Source: Ciona intestinalis
Lineage: Eukaryota > Chordata > Ascidiacea > Phlebobranchia > Cionidae
Direction of reading: 5' to 3'
Length of the DNA stretch: 64,000 nucleotides
Assembly (NCBI RefSeq): GCF_000224145.3
Contig: NC_020167.2
Coordinates: 5,811,365-5,875,364 of the forward strand
Each line of letters begins with the position of its first letter. The stretch's first letter is position 1. Below, one piece after another: positions 1 through 15,000 of the stretch. Made by a program: the position numbers and the translations under genes. A model generated the notes under the pieces. It had not been told where the DNA came from. It saw only the letters and a list, made by a program, of their open reading frames with translations, and did no database searches.

Positions 1-90
1 TTAGGTAGTAACTTGTAAGCAAACACAAGGTGTATAAAACAGAACATCCATGCTGCCACATGAGTGTAAATAGGTTACGTTCATTTATTT
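1..90 (+). repeat. SINE tail, sense, ending at a splice acceptor
   Basis: Matches the 3' half of the dispersed SINE (AACTTGTAAGC, GTGTATAAAACAGAACA, GTTACGTTCATTTATT). The acceptor of the first exon follows at 97. Confidence 0.8.
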
Positions 91-97
91 CTTTTAG

Positions 98-3000
98 GTC
101 TGGTGTTCACATTAAGCGTCTACGGAAACTCACAACAGCCGAAGTCAGTTACCTCGGCCCTGCTATTGCTTCGGGAAACAACAAATTCAACTTTCTATGG
201 GAATCCAGTTTACTTGTTCGATTTTTAAAGTCGGGCTCTTCCAAAGTGAAATGTATTGCCTCTAACCCTGTTAGTTCAAGTTTGAAAGAAACTGATTTAA
301 AACTTGTATCTGTGATAAAAGATCTTTCATTTATTGATGCCGAACCACCAGTGGCAAACAGGACAAGTAACATATCTTTCTCAGTGAAACAGGTAAACCA
401 TCATTATGGTAATATTAAATTTTGTAGTATGTTGCTAAGAGTCTTAGGTTTTTTTTTACACTTATCTTAATTTTGATGATTTTAATATTGCAGCGATAAA
501 AAAGTGGATTTATAATATTTGAAACACATCACCAATGGAAATTAATAATAAGATTTGTTCTAATAAATCATTGTAGCTCCAAATTACTAAATATGAACAT
601 AAGAGTATTAACTCTATCTTCTTTTCTCAAGGTTGGGACTGATTCCTGCTTCCTTGTTGATCCGGGAGATTCTTCCAGGATATCCTCATTCGGACTCACT
701 AGGGATTGTCTCTTGGATGTGAGGATCACTGAGGACAACTTCTTCTTGATCACGGAAGACAAGTCAGAATTTTCTGGAAGGAATTTTTCGTATTACAATA
801 TATCTGCTGGGAGATTGTCGGAGGGAATCGTCACTTTGAATCTTACAATGCAACATGTTTACACACAACCTGCGTTTCTAACTGTAAGTGAAATTTTATT
901 CCTTTTTTTTGTGGTTTTGTTTCCTTTTTAAAATTTGTTCATTTTTTCATCCAAAAACATTTTCTTTACTTTTTCTTTTAATGCACTTTGCATAAAAAAA
1001 ACAGTTTTTACTTTTCTGTCAAACAAGCATATTTCATGACTTGTATTTCATAGATCAAAGTACAGGGCTTCAACTCAGTCACCGCAGTGGAGGTCTCAAT
1101 AGATATTGCCGTGACAAAAATTATTTGCGATTTTCCAACTGTTGCGATCGAAAAACTAAATGAGAACTCACTCCAAAACGCTCGCAGAATCTTCAGCTTT
1201 CTTGAGTTTCGATTGTTTTCTTCTATCAGCATTGATTGCTCTTTGACAAGGGTGACCATTATCACTTGGCAAGCATTTACCATCTTCGCTAAAACAAGCA
1301 CTGATATTGTTACTACAGAAGAGGTGAAAGAAGACACTGGAGAATTTGTAGAACTTCCGCAAAGTGCGCGTAAATTTGCCTCACCAAATATCAAGTTTAA
1401 ATCAGTAGAAGGATTAAGGTTTACTTCAAAATCTGAAGATATAACTTTTAAGCCAAGGTTTTTTAAGATGGGTCCTCACCTTGTCTGCATCAACGTGGCG
1501 ATGTTTCAAGTTCCCGGAGTGATTTCTTCTGACTGCATCTTCTTGGATGTTATTCTTCCTCCAATCTTGGCTGGGATTACTTACGGGGTCCGAAGAGCAG
1601 TGAGCCATGGGCAAATGATAGAGATGGATGCGGGATCCGCATCTTATGACCCTAGTGAGGAGAGCTTATCAGATGCAATAGATCCAAACATCATCACAAC
1701 ATCCTCCAACTACACTTACTCTTGGTCATGTCCCATCCTCCTCACTAAGCCTCTGGAAGACCAAAAAGATGAAGTTGAAATTCTCTTCGATGGAAAACCA
1801 GGTAATATTTAACTAATGTATTGTTTTTAATCACAATGTATTGATTAATTAGTTAGACACTACTTATATACAAAGGTACAAACATGTTAACTTGTAAACA
1901 GACACACCAGTGTGAAATAGAATACCTGTGTTATAACCACAGTCGTTGCCCGCCACACGAGATAAACAAGTTACATCCATTTATTCATATTCATTTTAAA
2001 AATGTGGTGGTTTCATATTTGCATAGGTTTAAAATAGGAGTACAAAATTAAGATGCTAGTATTGTACCATTAAAAGTTACTTTTCTTAGAAATTTAAGAA
2101 AATAATAAATGTCTAAAATCTTATTATAGAATATTGCTAATATTTCCTATCAAGCTTAACATTTAACAAACTTTTCATTTCCATGTTATACTACCATAAC
2201 ATACATTTATGAAACACAAATTACTTTAGATTGGATTACTCTCCCTGTTTGTCTCAACACAACATTATCTTGCTCAAACAAACACAGAGTTATTGAAGCT
2301 GGATCTGCAATATTTTATAACTTAACCTTAATCAGGTATTACAATAGTCGTTTTCTATTGAATTATTCCTTAATATTTTGTTTTTACTAAATGCAGTATG
2401 TTTTTGTTTTTAATCATTTTATTAGTTGTGTGAATTATTTTTGTTACATTATTTGATGGTGTAAATTGGTTGCAGTATTTTTACGGTTACTTTAGGACCT
2501 TCTTGTTTCTTTTTTAAACTTTAAATACCTTTTGCTTAAAAACTAATTTGGAACAAGAGGCAATAAGAGAATTTTTACGTTATTTACTTATTATTTATAA
2601 AAACCAATCTTAAATTTTAATCCCACTAACAACACACTTTTACAGCAATGACACCACCAACATAACTTTAACACAAACCTTCAAAACTTTGTGTCATGGT
2701 TTAAGGTCATGTGACCTCATACCCCAGTTATGGTTGAATGATCTAGTCTCGAACGATTCCCTTCAACTTTTAAATCAAACTGAAGAAACTTGTTTAATGG
2801 TTCAGTATCGCTGTGATGTGCCAGGTTTGTTGTTTTAAAATAATAATGGTTGCTGAAAATTTGCTGCCTTAGCTATGGGAAAGTCCAGTGCTTTGGCTAA
2901 GTGGTTAGCCCGCCTGCCGCTAACACAGAAGTAATAAGTTCAAGGCCCGTTGCTGCTATTATTGTGGGCATATGTCTTCTTCGGCAAGACACTTAACGGC

Positions 3001-6000
3001 AATAGCTCCAACCCAGTAGTCATTAGTCGGTTGTCTTGTCAGCCAAACATAAAAAAGAAAAAAATCCCTAAAAATATATCACCCACAAAGCAACATACAT
3101 GACACCTCATAAGCTGGCCCTAAGTATATGAACACCGGTTTAATAATGACTGTCATTTCATGGCCAGGTAAGAATAAAGCAAGTTACAATTATTTATTAA
3201 TAAACAGCTTAAAAAAAATAAAAACATTTGATTAAGTATTGTCTACAATTAAGTGCAGTTGTTAAAGCTTAAGTGTCCTGCACTGTGTAAAACGTTTTGC
3301 ATGTTTTCTCTTGAACTGTACCATTTTATTTATTCAGCCGATTCCACTCACTTTAAATTTATCAATTCTACATCGGAATGTTTGACTTCTGGGTATTATG
3401 GTGCAATAAATGGCCAAGTGAATGCTGAATGCGATGCCTTGTTGCTCAACAATACATGTACCAAAATACAGGTCAGTATATGGTTAAACTTGAACAAACA
3501 TAAATGGCTCGTTGTTTGTCTTCTAGGTGTAGCAACCACGCTTCTTTTTTTAACTTTAATTGAAACATGTTTTTACCTGTAAGCGCTTTAACAACCGTTA
3601 TTTTAGTGCTACATTCTGTCTTTTTATTTTAAATATTTTTTATTCTTTGCAACTGTAATTTGAGAGACAAATACAAGTTATTATTATTAATATAACTATT
3701 ATGTGGCTCTTCTAGCACAATCGATATGTTGGTTTACATTTTGAGCAGGTAAACACTTCTGCACTAAGAAGCAACAGCGAATACATCGTTCGGTTAAAAA
3801 TCAAAGACAAAAGCGGTCGTTCTGCAAAAACTTTTCAAGTTTTGGAGCTATCCGGAGGGGAACCCCCTAAAATAAAGTAAATCTTAAAAAATATCCGATT
3901 TTAATTTGAAGCTTTGCTTTTATTTAGTGGTAATTTTTCATAAACTTTTAATACAATAGGCAGTTATCTTTTCATAGTAATACACTTTTTAATAAACTAT
4001 AGTATTAATCTAAGTCTTACAAATTTAATTATCATAACAATAAAACTCGATATTCCCAGGATCACCTGCTTAGTAAACTGCAATATCAAAACTAACACCA
4101 GGACAGCTCTAAGTCTTGTGGTACAGCTTTCTGATGAAAACTCAATGGTGTATACTAACAATAGTATTCGTTATAAGTGGACTTTATTCATACAAACTCA
4201 GCAGGAGGGCGAGAGTGAGGACTTGTTTGAAATCGTTGATAATTTCAATGAATTATCTTCCACTGGTAAGTTGTACGAAACAATATTTAGGATACAACCA
4301 GTGTATTATTGTGCAGGTGTTTATGCTTGCATACAAATTTTAAACAATATTTTAATTCCCCAAAAATTACTTGATAAAATAGGATTTTAATGTAGGAAAA
4401 TTATGAAATAAATGATTCTGTTTTATTATTTCCATCATATTCTTAAAGTTTTATGGGCTGAAGATTGAAACATTATAACCAAAACCAATTTTTTTAGAGG
4501 TTTGTTGATTTTAGAGAAGTGTGTTATTTTACAAGTTTGAGGAAATAGTTGTGTTTATAACTATTCGTTAAAAAAATCATGATAAAAAAGAATAGAACCA
4601 AAACCAATTATTTTTTTAGGTTTGTGTTTTTAGAGAAGTTTGTAATTTTTACCAGTTTGTGGAAATAGTTGTGTTTGTAGCTAACTTTAAAAAAATCATG
4701 ACAAAAAGTTAATGCTGTACATTAATTTCAGGTAGTGAGAGTGTTTCCCTTGTATTAAGACCCCACTCCCTTCTACCTGGTAAGAAATACCACGTAAGAA
4801 TCACTGGCATCACTGCTGATACTGCACCTGGCATCACTGAGATGGAGTTGTCAACAAACCTTCCCCCATACGGTGGTTCATGCAGTATTTCCCCTTTAGA
4901 AGGTAGGAATGCAGTAATGTATCTAGATCTCCATTTTGTCTGATCTATTTGAAAAAGAGACAGGCGATGCCATTCAGGCGAAATACGTATCTTTTATTAT
5001 ACAATTAATTAAACTTGATTTTTGTCTGTTACGTCTACATATTTCTATACACAATAATTGTTCAACTCAATGAGCACCAGATCAAAGTCTTATTTCCAGA
5101 ATTTATTACAGTTAGATTTTCTTTCTTGTTATATGATGTGTTATCTCAGTACATAGCATGTTCTTTTTCCATTTCCATTTCAAGTCCTAAACTCAAAAGA
5201 TTTGACACATCTGTTTTGTTTTCTATTAAAGCAGATGGAACAACTTTTTAATATGTTAGCATATGTCCAGTATATGTAATACTATTCTTGATAAAACTGT
5301 AAAGGGAAATCTCCACCTTTTACCAATAAAGCAACTTGTTTGTCATATTAACATTTTAAAATGTTATTAATTTGTTTGGTTTGTTACAGGTACTGCAATA
5401 AACACAACATTTAATATAATATGTGAGAATTGGAAAGATGAGGGATTTAATGTTGACAGAAGTACTTATATATCACCGAATGATTATACGCTGGTGTATC
5501 AGGTACTTATTCAAGTTAATATTTAGGCCTGTTTTTAATCAAGAAGTCTTTGTTAAACCTATTTATAACATTTTTGAGTTATGCGACCGCAAAGATTTCT
5601 GACAAAATAATTCAGTATTTTGAGAATTATGATAAAATGTTAAAGTTTGATTTGGTAATGGTCTAATACATCTTCATCATTAATTTTCATTTTTCTGGCC
5701 TGAATAACACTTAAATAGCCTCCACGGCATTTTTCCAAAACCCAAACCTTAAAATGTGTTTGTCACATACAAAAATAGACAAATTATTTACATTCCATCT
5801 CCAGGTATTTTGTCAAACTGATCCCACCCTCCCACAAACTTTACTTTCATATGGAAACACAGCTTCATTACTTGATAGATATCTACCTCCTGGTTTACCA
5901 CAGTATGACTTCAAGTAAGACAATAAAGTCTATTGAAATAATAGTAGAAAGCAGCCCAAGTTTCATGGACTAAGTCTACGTTTCCTGGTGTAACTTACCA

Positions 6001-9000
6001 TTGAATCTCACCCATATAGAATACTTTATATATTTGTTTATTAAAAATCAATTGCATCTGTACAATAAAGAGCTTGCATTTACACATATTTTCTACCAGT
6101 GATTTTACTTTTCAGAGTATGGATCCAGGTTCGTGTGTTTGATGAATACGGAGAATCAGCTGTCACCAATATGACAGTGAAGGTTTATGAAGCTGTAAGT
6201 ATGAACTAAACGATTTCACATCGTACAGAATCTGTGCCATTACATACCTCATACAATTACAGACCATATCAGGATTTTGTGTTTGAGTGTAGGTGATATG
6301 ATATTGAAGTCAAATTTGTTTAGCTGTTCTATTACACTGTATATAATATTTCTGTGTAGAGAAACAAATGTAAGGAATGAATGAATGTAACTTACTTTAT
6401 CTTCGCGTGGCTGGAAAACGACAGTCGTTATCACACGGGTTTAACACCTCGTGCCAGCTTACAAGTTACCATGTATGTTACTTTGTGGGTGATTATTTTT
6501 TTTGGATTTTTTTGATTTTTTTTTATGTATGGCTGATAATTCAGACAACCCATTAGTGCACTAGGTTGAGGAATTGCCGTTAAGTGTCTTGCCCAAGGAC
6601 ACATACGCCAAGAATGGTAACAGCGTCGAGCCTTAAACCCATTACCTCTGGGTTACAGGCAGGCGCGCTAACCACTATACAACGGTGCCGGAAACACTCA
6701 ATCTTTAACATGAATGGTACTTCTATATATACATATCCTTGGAAACTCTATCCTAAATTGATACTTGCATTTATCACCTTACAGGAACTATCTAATGAGC
6801 TTTTAAAGAATTTAACAAATGCTGAGATTCTCACATCAAGTACTCAAAAAATATCCCAACTATCTGGTTCTGTCTCTGGTGTTTTAAACAGACAGGTATG
6901 CACACTTTTCTTATATGCTGTAAAACACATGGTAACCATGTTCTTAATGCCCTGTTGGCCTATAAGTTATTATGAGCATAATGTCATTAAAGTGTATACT
7001 ATGGGACATCAAATGTGTTATTAAAGTGTTTTTTTTATCTCCACTTCTGCGGTTGTTGTAATGATATAATACTATGTAAGATGCATGTATACATATAAAA
7101 ATATCCGTTTCCTTAATTGTTTCACACTCCTGAAGCCACTGTATCTAATTTACAATAGGACACCTATTTATATATTCAGTGGTACCACAAAAATTTCTTG
7201 AATCATTTTCTATAAGTTTCTACTTTTTGTTAGGCTGCAAATGCAACGAATGCAACACAAGGTTCAAAAGATGAACAAAAGTCACGAACAGAAATAAGAA
7301 GTGAATTAATGAATGCTGTAGTGGGAAGGATCAATAAAGACAGTGATCTTGATGGTAAAATATTTAAATAAATCAGTCTGCATTTTTAATATTACAAAAA
7401 CCTTGTGCATGTATTTGTAATGTGCTGGTAACTGATTCGTTCATAAAATTCTTAATGCTTGATAAATGACTGAATGAATGAACGAATGTAACTTGATTTA
7501 TCTCTTTGGGGCCAGAAAATGACAGTCTTTATCTTGCACAAAAACACATGTGTGTGCATACATGGCTACACCAAACACGGTAACTCGTAAGCCATATGGT
7601 ATGTGAATCACAACATCTGTGTGCGATGCCTGCCAAGGAAAATCAAGTTACCATCATTTAATTTATTTTTTTTTTAAATAAAAATATTTCATCTCATGTT
7701 ACCTAGGCATCCTCCAGTCTTGCAGTGCCATCAGCAGCATCACTGAGATCGCAAATGAGGTGGATGATGTCACACAAGTTATTGCTGTGGATGCATTGAA
7801 TGAAAGATCTGCATTACTGTCTCAGTAAGTTCAGTTTGACATGTTTTGTAAATACGAAATTTTTGCCACTTTAATTCTACTAAGAAATTTTGCACAGGGA
7901 TAGTATCCAATTTAAAATAATCAAATAAATCTTAAATGGCTTATTCCAGTGAATCTTAATCTTTTTGGTTTATTCTTATATTTGCAACCATTTTTATAAT
8001 TTATATTTTTTGAAATGAATATAATTTATTAATGCTGGCATGGCAGCAGCAATTTTTATAACACATGTGTTCTGTTTGACACCCCTCATGATTAAGTTTA
8101 AATCTCCAACAAATTTTTCTCTTCCCGCATTTAATGGAAGATCTCTTCTAGACTGTCTTCCTCAAAGTCATCAGAGGACATCACAGAATCCGCTTCCGTT
8201 GTTGCTGTTGGACTTGAGAATGTTGTCATGGCAACTCGTAGTCAGGTGATCGGTGATGCAGAAAAAACTGACCCCGCATCGAGTTTGGTTGATCTTCCTC
8301 TCTTCTCATTCAATCCTGCACCATCCCGATCTTTGAAGATCACCCTAAATGAAGAGGAGGAGTATTTGTCTCCGGAGGAGAGAGAAGAGATGAGAGCGAA
8401 CACTGAATCTGACCGACTGAAGTTATATGAGAAGAACAAGGCACAAGTAAGCGGATTATATATTTACTGGAAATACCTTGTTTTATTTTATAATGGGTAA
8501 GATCCGCAGTAATGTAAACCAGGTGACATAGAAAGTAGATAAAAGATTATTACTTAATATGAAAACATTTAATTTGTTATTAATTGACAACATTTATTAA
8601 ATTGGCCAATCCTTTTTAACAGTTCAAGTAACTTACCTAAAAAGATTTGTACTTTATTTTCATAATTTCCATGCACACTATATTTCCATGCACACTATAT
8701 CTAGTTAAAATCTTGCAATATTTTTTTACTCAGGCAAAGACTGTTGGTTCCAAAGCAACTGAAACCATATTTTCGTTGTCCGGTTCAATTTTAAAACGGA
8801 AGCAGTCAGGAGAACCCCCTGTCACCATCCAAAACAAAGGGCTCAGTTTGGAAACTCAAAAAACATCAGCAGCTGATTTATGTAAAACAAGCAATAACAG
8901 CGGTGAGTTTGGCAGCTCGACAGGTCTCATCAGAAACAAGATTTATAATACTAATACTAACATTTGATGAAATAACTTGGCTGCTGGGGTCATCTAAATT

Positions 9001-12000
9001 AAAACCTTATTAAAATTTAAGTTAAATATTTGTAGAAATTTTTTCCATAATATATCAATATAACATTGTGGCCACTCTCAATATTTTGTTGTTAATATAT
9101 TCTTGGTAATCCTGAGTGAAAAAGAAACAAATAATATTTTAAGTAACTTATAACATTTCTGAAGGTTCTTCCCTTTCTAATATACTGAAGTCAAGCAAAG
9201 TTGGTTTACTAGATTGCAATTCAACTGATTCTGCACCAGATGTAACAATGGAAACAGAGGTATGACATTTTGCTTTGTTATGATATGGTATTTTTTTAGA
9301 AAAGTTTTAGTGTTTTTATAAAAATCAACCTGTGAGAATTAAGCTGTCCAACATTTTTTTATTTTTATATGATCAAGTTTACTTTTTTTAGCTTCTTACA
9401 ATGAAAGACAATCCCTTTGTGTGGGATGGTAGTGCGGACAACGTGAGGTCTTCTGTGGTCAGTCTTACTTTTAAATATTCGAATGGCTCCAAAGTTGACA
9501 CCAACTCAAGGTTTGGATAATTTATACTTTTTGCAGTACTCTTTGTAACAGGTTACTTTTATACACAGTAGATTCAAGTAAGATGGTCCATGTTTTCATT
9601 CTTTTTTTGTTTCATTTGGTAGTAAACAAAGAACATTTACAGTATTATATAACCTTATCTTCAACACTTTACAAGAGCATTGGTAACTGTTAAAAACATG
9701 GTCCGGAAACATGGGACAACTGTACGCTACTCATCTTACCCCACTTTACTATTTTACCATTACTGTTGGTAATGAGGTGCAAAGGTCAACTATAGTGCAC
9801 AATTGTTTATTTTCAGCATCTTTCGATTTGAAATTCCGATTGATGAAAAACTATCATCAGTTTCCGCACCTGTGTACTCTTTCTCGCCCTCTGGTGACGA
9901 TCAAATGTCGTATCATGAGATGGCGATAAATAAAATAGAAGATGTCACCTTTATCAACATACAACCGCTAAATGTCTCCATGCACAACGTCAAGCTCAGA
10001 ATCTATTTCTTACAAACAGAAAAGTAAACCCTTTAAAAGTTTTTTTTATATTATTTGTTTTTAGGGAAGTAAATATAAAAAAATGTAATAATTTATCACA
10101 CTACTTTTAAATCTTATTTTAGAACGAAATTTTAACATTGATTTTATAAAATTAGTTTAAGAGAATTTCCGAATACAACGAACTTTAATTTTACCCGAGA
10201 GTTGCCCAACTTTGTTGATGACCCCAATCACCCCTATCGGTTACGCTTCAACGGATCTGATACTTATTTGGGTCGCTATGCTTTTGGAATTCATGAAATA
10301 GGTGAATATTGCATGAATGAATGAATAATTGAATGAATGAGCGCATGACATAAATAAATAAAAATGAATGAATGAATAAATTAACTTCTGTGCTTTTTTC
10401 TGATACATTTACCACTGAAACGTTTTTTTAGATGACAATGGAAATGTAACTAGTCCACAAAACATGACTTTGCAGAAATACGAAATTTACAATTTTGTCA
10501 CGTCATGCAGATATTGGAACGAAACATTACAACAATGGAATACAAACGGTTTGTTGTTACGTCATAATATATTTGTCATAATATATTTAGGATTAAATCA
10601 ATAAAAAGGAAACTGTAATGAATAGTAGATAGCTAATCCACTATTGCATAATTACACAGCTTTTCAATGTACCATTAAACATATGTTAATCAATAATATA
10701 TTATAGAAACAATATGAAATGTGTGGCTAAAGAACTTGACTAGTTAGCCTGCTTTAAACAGTTACAGAAGTTCCATATATGCCACCAGCCTAAGCATATC
10801 ACTTACCAACTGTGGGGTCTCTAATGGGTTGTCCAAATTATCAATCATAGAAAAAAAGTAATCGCTCACAAAGTAACATACATGGTAACTCGTAAGCTCA
10901 CATGAGTTGTATAGGACAGACCACCTGTGTTATAAGAACTTTCATTTTTCGGCCACGCGAGGATTAAGCAAATTGTATTAATTTATTCACTTTTCAGTAA
11001 TACTTGTTTTCAAAGCAACAACTACATTACAAGATGTTTTCAGATTCCCCCTATAATTATTTGATTACATTGTAGGATGTGATGTAAGCTCCGAAAGCAA
11101 CAGTAGCATTGTTGTTTGTTACTGCAATCATTTAACTTCTTTTGGAGCTGGATTTCTTGTGGCTCCAAATCCCATTGATTTTGCTTCCTTGTCATCCAAA
11201 CTACAGGTACTGCATGAACTACTGAAGCTGTTTCAAGGGCCTCAAATATATAAAAAAAAATCAAATAAAAAACTTTTTGATTACAATCACTAAACTTTTA
11301 AAGTATAAAAAATATTTTGGGAATAAGAAACTTAAAAATATAGGCAAAATACAGTTGCATCTCGTAAAAAGTGTAACAACCTATAGCCCTGTAAGTGTTC
11401 ATTTAGAATTATTTCCTACTGACTAAAATTTATGAAAACGGTTATAATAACAAAAAGATGGGAAAAAGGCAAATGTTTTTCTTTTACCTAAGATTATATT
11501 TGCAGAACATCAAAGACAACCTATCTGTGTTGTTAACGTTAATCTGCATCTTTGTTCTTTATGTTGTTGGTTTATTTTACTGCAGAAGACAAGATAAAAA
11601 AGATATACAGAAGGTAAAAGTTTTATAAATGATATTATCTAATGTGTGAATTCATCATGTTTGATATTAAATAGTTATTCAAATGATTACATAAATGATT
11701 TAGGGGTGGGCTTGAGGTGTATGATACCACCTACATATAAGTTATTGTTACTGTGGTTCATATAAATCTGAAGCAGCTTTGACATTTCATTCTATTCACC
11801 TTTATCAGAAAACATATTAGGATACCCAAGTTATAACAGATAATTTGTCATGTCCAAAGCTTACACCAAGATAGGGTTAAGAACAAACTTAATCTATGTT
11901 TTACCCAAAGTATTTCTTAAACACAGTGGTGCGTTGCTCTACTTCCCGACAATAAACTTTGTGATGAATATTTCTACCAAATCACCATTAAAACTGGTAC

Positions 12001-15000
12001 GCAACGAAATTCTGAAACTCAGAGTGAAGTTTTCTTTGTCTTGGGAGGTGAAAACGGGAACACCTCAGTCAGAAGACTATCTCCAAACCCTGGCACGGTA
12101 TGTAGTGTTTAAGCTTTGCAAAGAGATCTCCAATTTTAAATTTAAATCAATAAATGCTAATATAGTTGTGGCACATGCTTTAAAAAGTGTACAAAAAATG
12201 TTTTTTATTGTTAAATATTGTTTATTGAGTCTTTAAAAATGAAAAAAACAATCCATTTTAGTTTGACTTGATTTTTGTATGTTACGTTTCTATAGCACCA
12301 GATCCTTACAAGTAGCATACAGTAACTTGTAAGCAGGCACACATTGAATAAAATAGAAAAGTCATGCTCTTCTCCCTTACGAGGATAAATTATTTACATC
12401 AATTCATTGATCACTTTTTTCTTAGAAATTTCCACGTGGAAGTGTGAAGAAGTTTTTAATGGCAGTGGATGACTCACTTGGTGCATTGAGTTATGTGAGA
12501 GTGTTCCACAATAACACAGGCAAAGGTTCATACGCATCTTGGTACCTTGATCATGTCTCTGTCTGTGATATGCAAACCAATAAAAAGTGAGTGAATATAT
12601 TTTGTTTACTTATTATTATTGTATTTTAAACATGTTAAAACACTTTGATAAGGCAGCAGTCCATGGTCTATATAACGACAGTTGTCAAACACTTTATTTT
12701 AGTTCTTTGTTCTTCTGTGATGACTGGTTAGCAGTTGATGAATCAGATGGAAGTATAGACCGCGTTCTACCAGTGGCCGGCAAGCAGCAAATAAGTAACT
12801 TCAAACATCTTTTTGCTTCTTCAACCAGGAAAGACTTCAGTGACGGACATTTGTGGTTTTCTTGTAAGTCTGGTTTTTAACCTTTTTCAATGCTAAACCC
12901 ATTTAAAATCACAAACCAATTCCCACACCTTGTTCTAAAATTGCCTTTATAGAGTAGACCTAAGTAACCTTAATGATTTACCGTCCACACGCCCCCTAGA
13001 AACAGTTCTCCCACCCCTGGTTAAAAAATCCTGGTCTATATATTAAGCATACTAAGTATTTAAAATGAATATAATCTCTTGCATTGTATACATTAGAAAA
13101 TATGAAAAATATCTTGTATTCCAATGAGGAAAAAATGAAAATTCTCATGTATCCACCAATATACAGAAAATATGATAATTTCATAACTCCCTAACTATCT
13201 ATTTTTCCCACAGTAATATCTCGACCTACCAAGAGTAGGTTCAACAGAGTACAAAGGTTATCCAGTGGATTAGCAGTCCTACTTTCTACAATGCTGGCAA
13301 GTGCAATGTTTTTTGGAAGAGATGAAACTGATGGGGGCCAGCAGGGAAGATTGGAAATAGGTTTGGAACCATTAATATCTTTATGTACCATTCGGCCAAT
13401 TAGACCTTAATTTGTTTTAATAAATACATTTCAATATGATTTAATTTATACTGTATTGCTTATCTTTACAATGTCTTTACACACACTTTTCTTACAATGA
13501 CATCTAAACTTGGTTTTCACCTCAAGTTTTTATAATTTTTACAGTGTTGGGTTTAGAAGCCACATTTTATTACACACTTTTATCTCAGTAATTTTTACCC
13601 CCATTTTTTTAGTGACTGTCCCTTTGCTGCTCCTTTTCTTTGTTGTTTTGATTAATTTGATCTTCGCTACTGTATTCGAAGAGAATATTTATGATTTTTT
13701 TGGTGCATTTATTTTATATATTTGCACTGCAATTTTAATATTTTGTTTATTAACATAAAGTAATTCTTAAAAACATAAAGTTTTGTTGTTGTTTTTTAAA
13801 TAACTGTTTTTATATTAGAAATTGTGTATTTTCATATTTCCCTATTTTATTTGCAAACCTCTTAAAGCAAATTTGTTCCCATCCTTACTGATATTTCCAC
13901 CCAGGTCCAATATCTTTTACAATCCAGCAATTACTAATCAGCATTCAAGCTTCATTCATTGTCCTCCCAGTAAATATTCTCATAGTCCAGGTTAGTTGGG
14001 TTTTACATTACATTTTAATAATACTTACTGAGAGTATTATGTTACTGCTATGTGAATAATCTTTCAACAGCTCATCTGATATGAAAAAAACGGTAAAAAT
14101 ACACTTCGTTTTTGTACAACATATGAGCCATTAAATGCTTATAAATAAGAGTATTCTAACTTTTTGTAACAGTTTTTTGTAACGGTGGAATTATTTTTTA
14201 TGTTTCTGGTCCTACTACTTAAGTGTGGAATAGAATTGTTAAATGTAATGGAACATGGGTTATCCTATAATTTGCTAATTTTATTGCGTTTTAACTGTTG
14301 AACAAAAATGAATGATTATCTGCATGAAATGGAAATTCATTGTTACATCATAGTTGATTTATTATTTAAAGAACAATTAAACTCTCTGTTACATCACAAT
14401 TAAGTTCTCACCATTTTTCGCCAGATGTTCCGAAGAACACGCCCAAAAAATCCTCCCAAACCTGAAGAAGAAGAAAAAGGGAGTAGATTTTCACTTGGAA
14501 GTTTGCTCGATGTTGGGGAGGAGATTAATCCAATAGAACAGCCAGAAAAGAAATCAGGGTATGAGTGTAATTTTAAAGTAAGGTTGAAAACTATATAACA
14601 TCATGTAGCTGTCATGTAGATTCATATAATATCATGTAGCTTAATGCTTCGTATTGCTTTTTTTAACTGGCAGCTTTTTATAATGATATTTTTGGAGGAT
14701 TATCCTTTTTTCTTTTTAATGATCAGAAATTTACAGAAAATGAGCTAAAAAAGCTTGAGTTAAATAATAGCTGTAACACAATCTTATTGGACCTGTTTTC
14801 TCAGGTTCACATTACCGCACTGGACCATCTACTTCACATGGAGCCTTGTGTTTATTGTTTCCGCTGTCAGTGCTTCGTTTGTGTTTATGTATAGCATAGA
14901 TTGGGGTGCAGCTAAATCAGTAGATTGGTTGACTTCTATAGTTCTTTCATTTACACAGTCAGTATTCATAATACAACCCGCAAAGGTAATGTATAAAGAA

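Larger units (their letters stand above)
98..9510 (+). other. REJ region exons of the polycystin-1-like gene
   Basis: Exons: 98-392, 632-883, 1054-1801, 2230-2335, 2646-2824, 3338-3471, 3749-3876, 4060-4265, 4732-4902, 5390-5502, 5805-5914, 6116-6194, 6785-6895, 7234-7354, 7707-7824, 8152-8446, 8734-8902, 9165-9259, 9392-9510. The 748-base third exon carries the REJ hallmark: PPILAGITYGVRR, then a DAGSASYDPS stretch, then a YTYSWSC segment. The small exon 2230-2335 is needed to keep phase; without it the frame breaks between 1801 and 2646. Paired cysteines recur through the region. The last exon contains NPFVW, a motif that often precedes the GAIN/GPS part in this family. REJ domains are extracellular, first defined in the sea urchin sperm receptor for egg jelly. 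Confidence 0.88.
9817..11206 (+). other. Stalk and GPS autoproteolysis site of the polycystin-1-like gene
   Basis: Exons: 9817-10023, 10156-10301, 10432-10548, 11076-11206. The GPS is split by the 10549-11075 intron: one exon gives SCRYWNET...QQWNTN, the next continues with CDVSS and then CYCNHLTSFG. The tripeptide H-L-T is the known cleavage point of GAIN/GPS domains, between Leu (11132-11134) and Thr (from 11135). The four conserved cysteines and both tryptophans are present, so the protein is probably cut into an extracellular and a membrane part that stay together. Confidence 0.92.

Noticed and set aside
6640-6691. tRNA gene (A-box and B-box like sequence)
   Set aside because: It is the head of a dispersed SINE followed by SINE body and tail; arms do not form a convincing cloverleaf.
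13510-13758. 82-residue hydrophobic ORF
   Set aside because: Lies in a T-rich polycystin-gene intron; the hydrophobic residues are what T-rich codons give.
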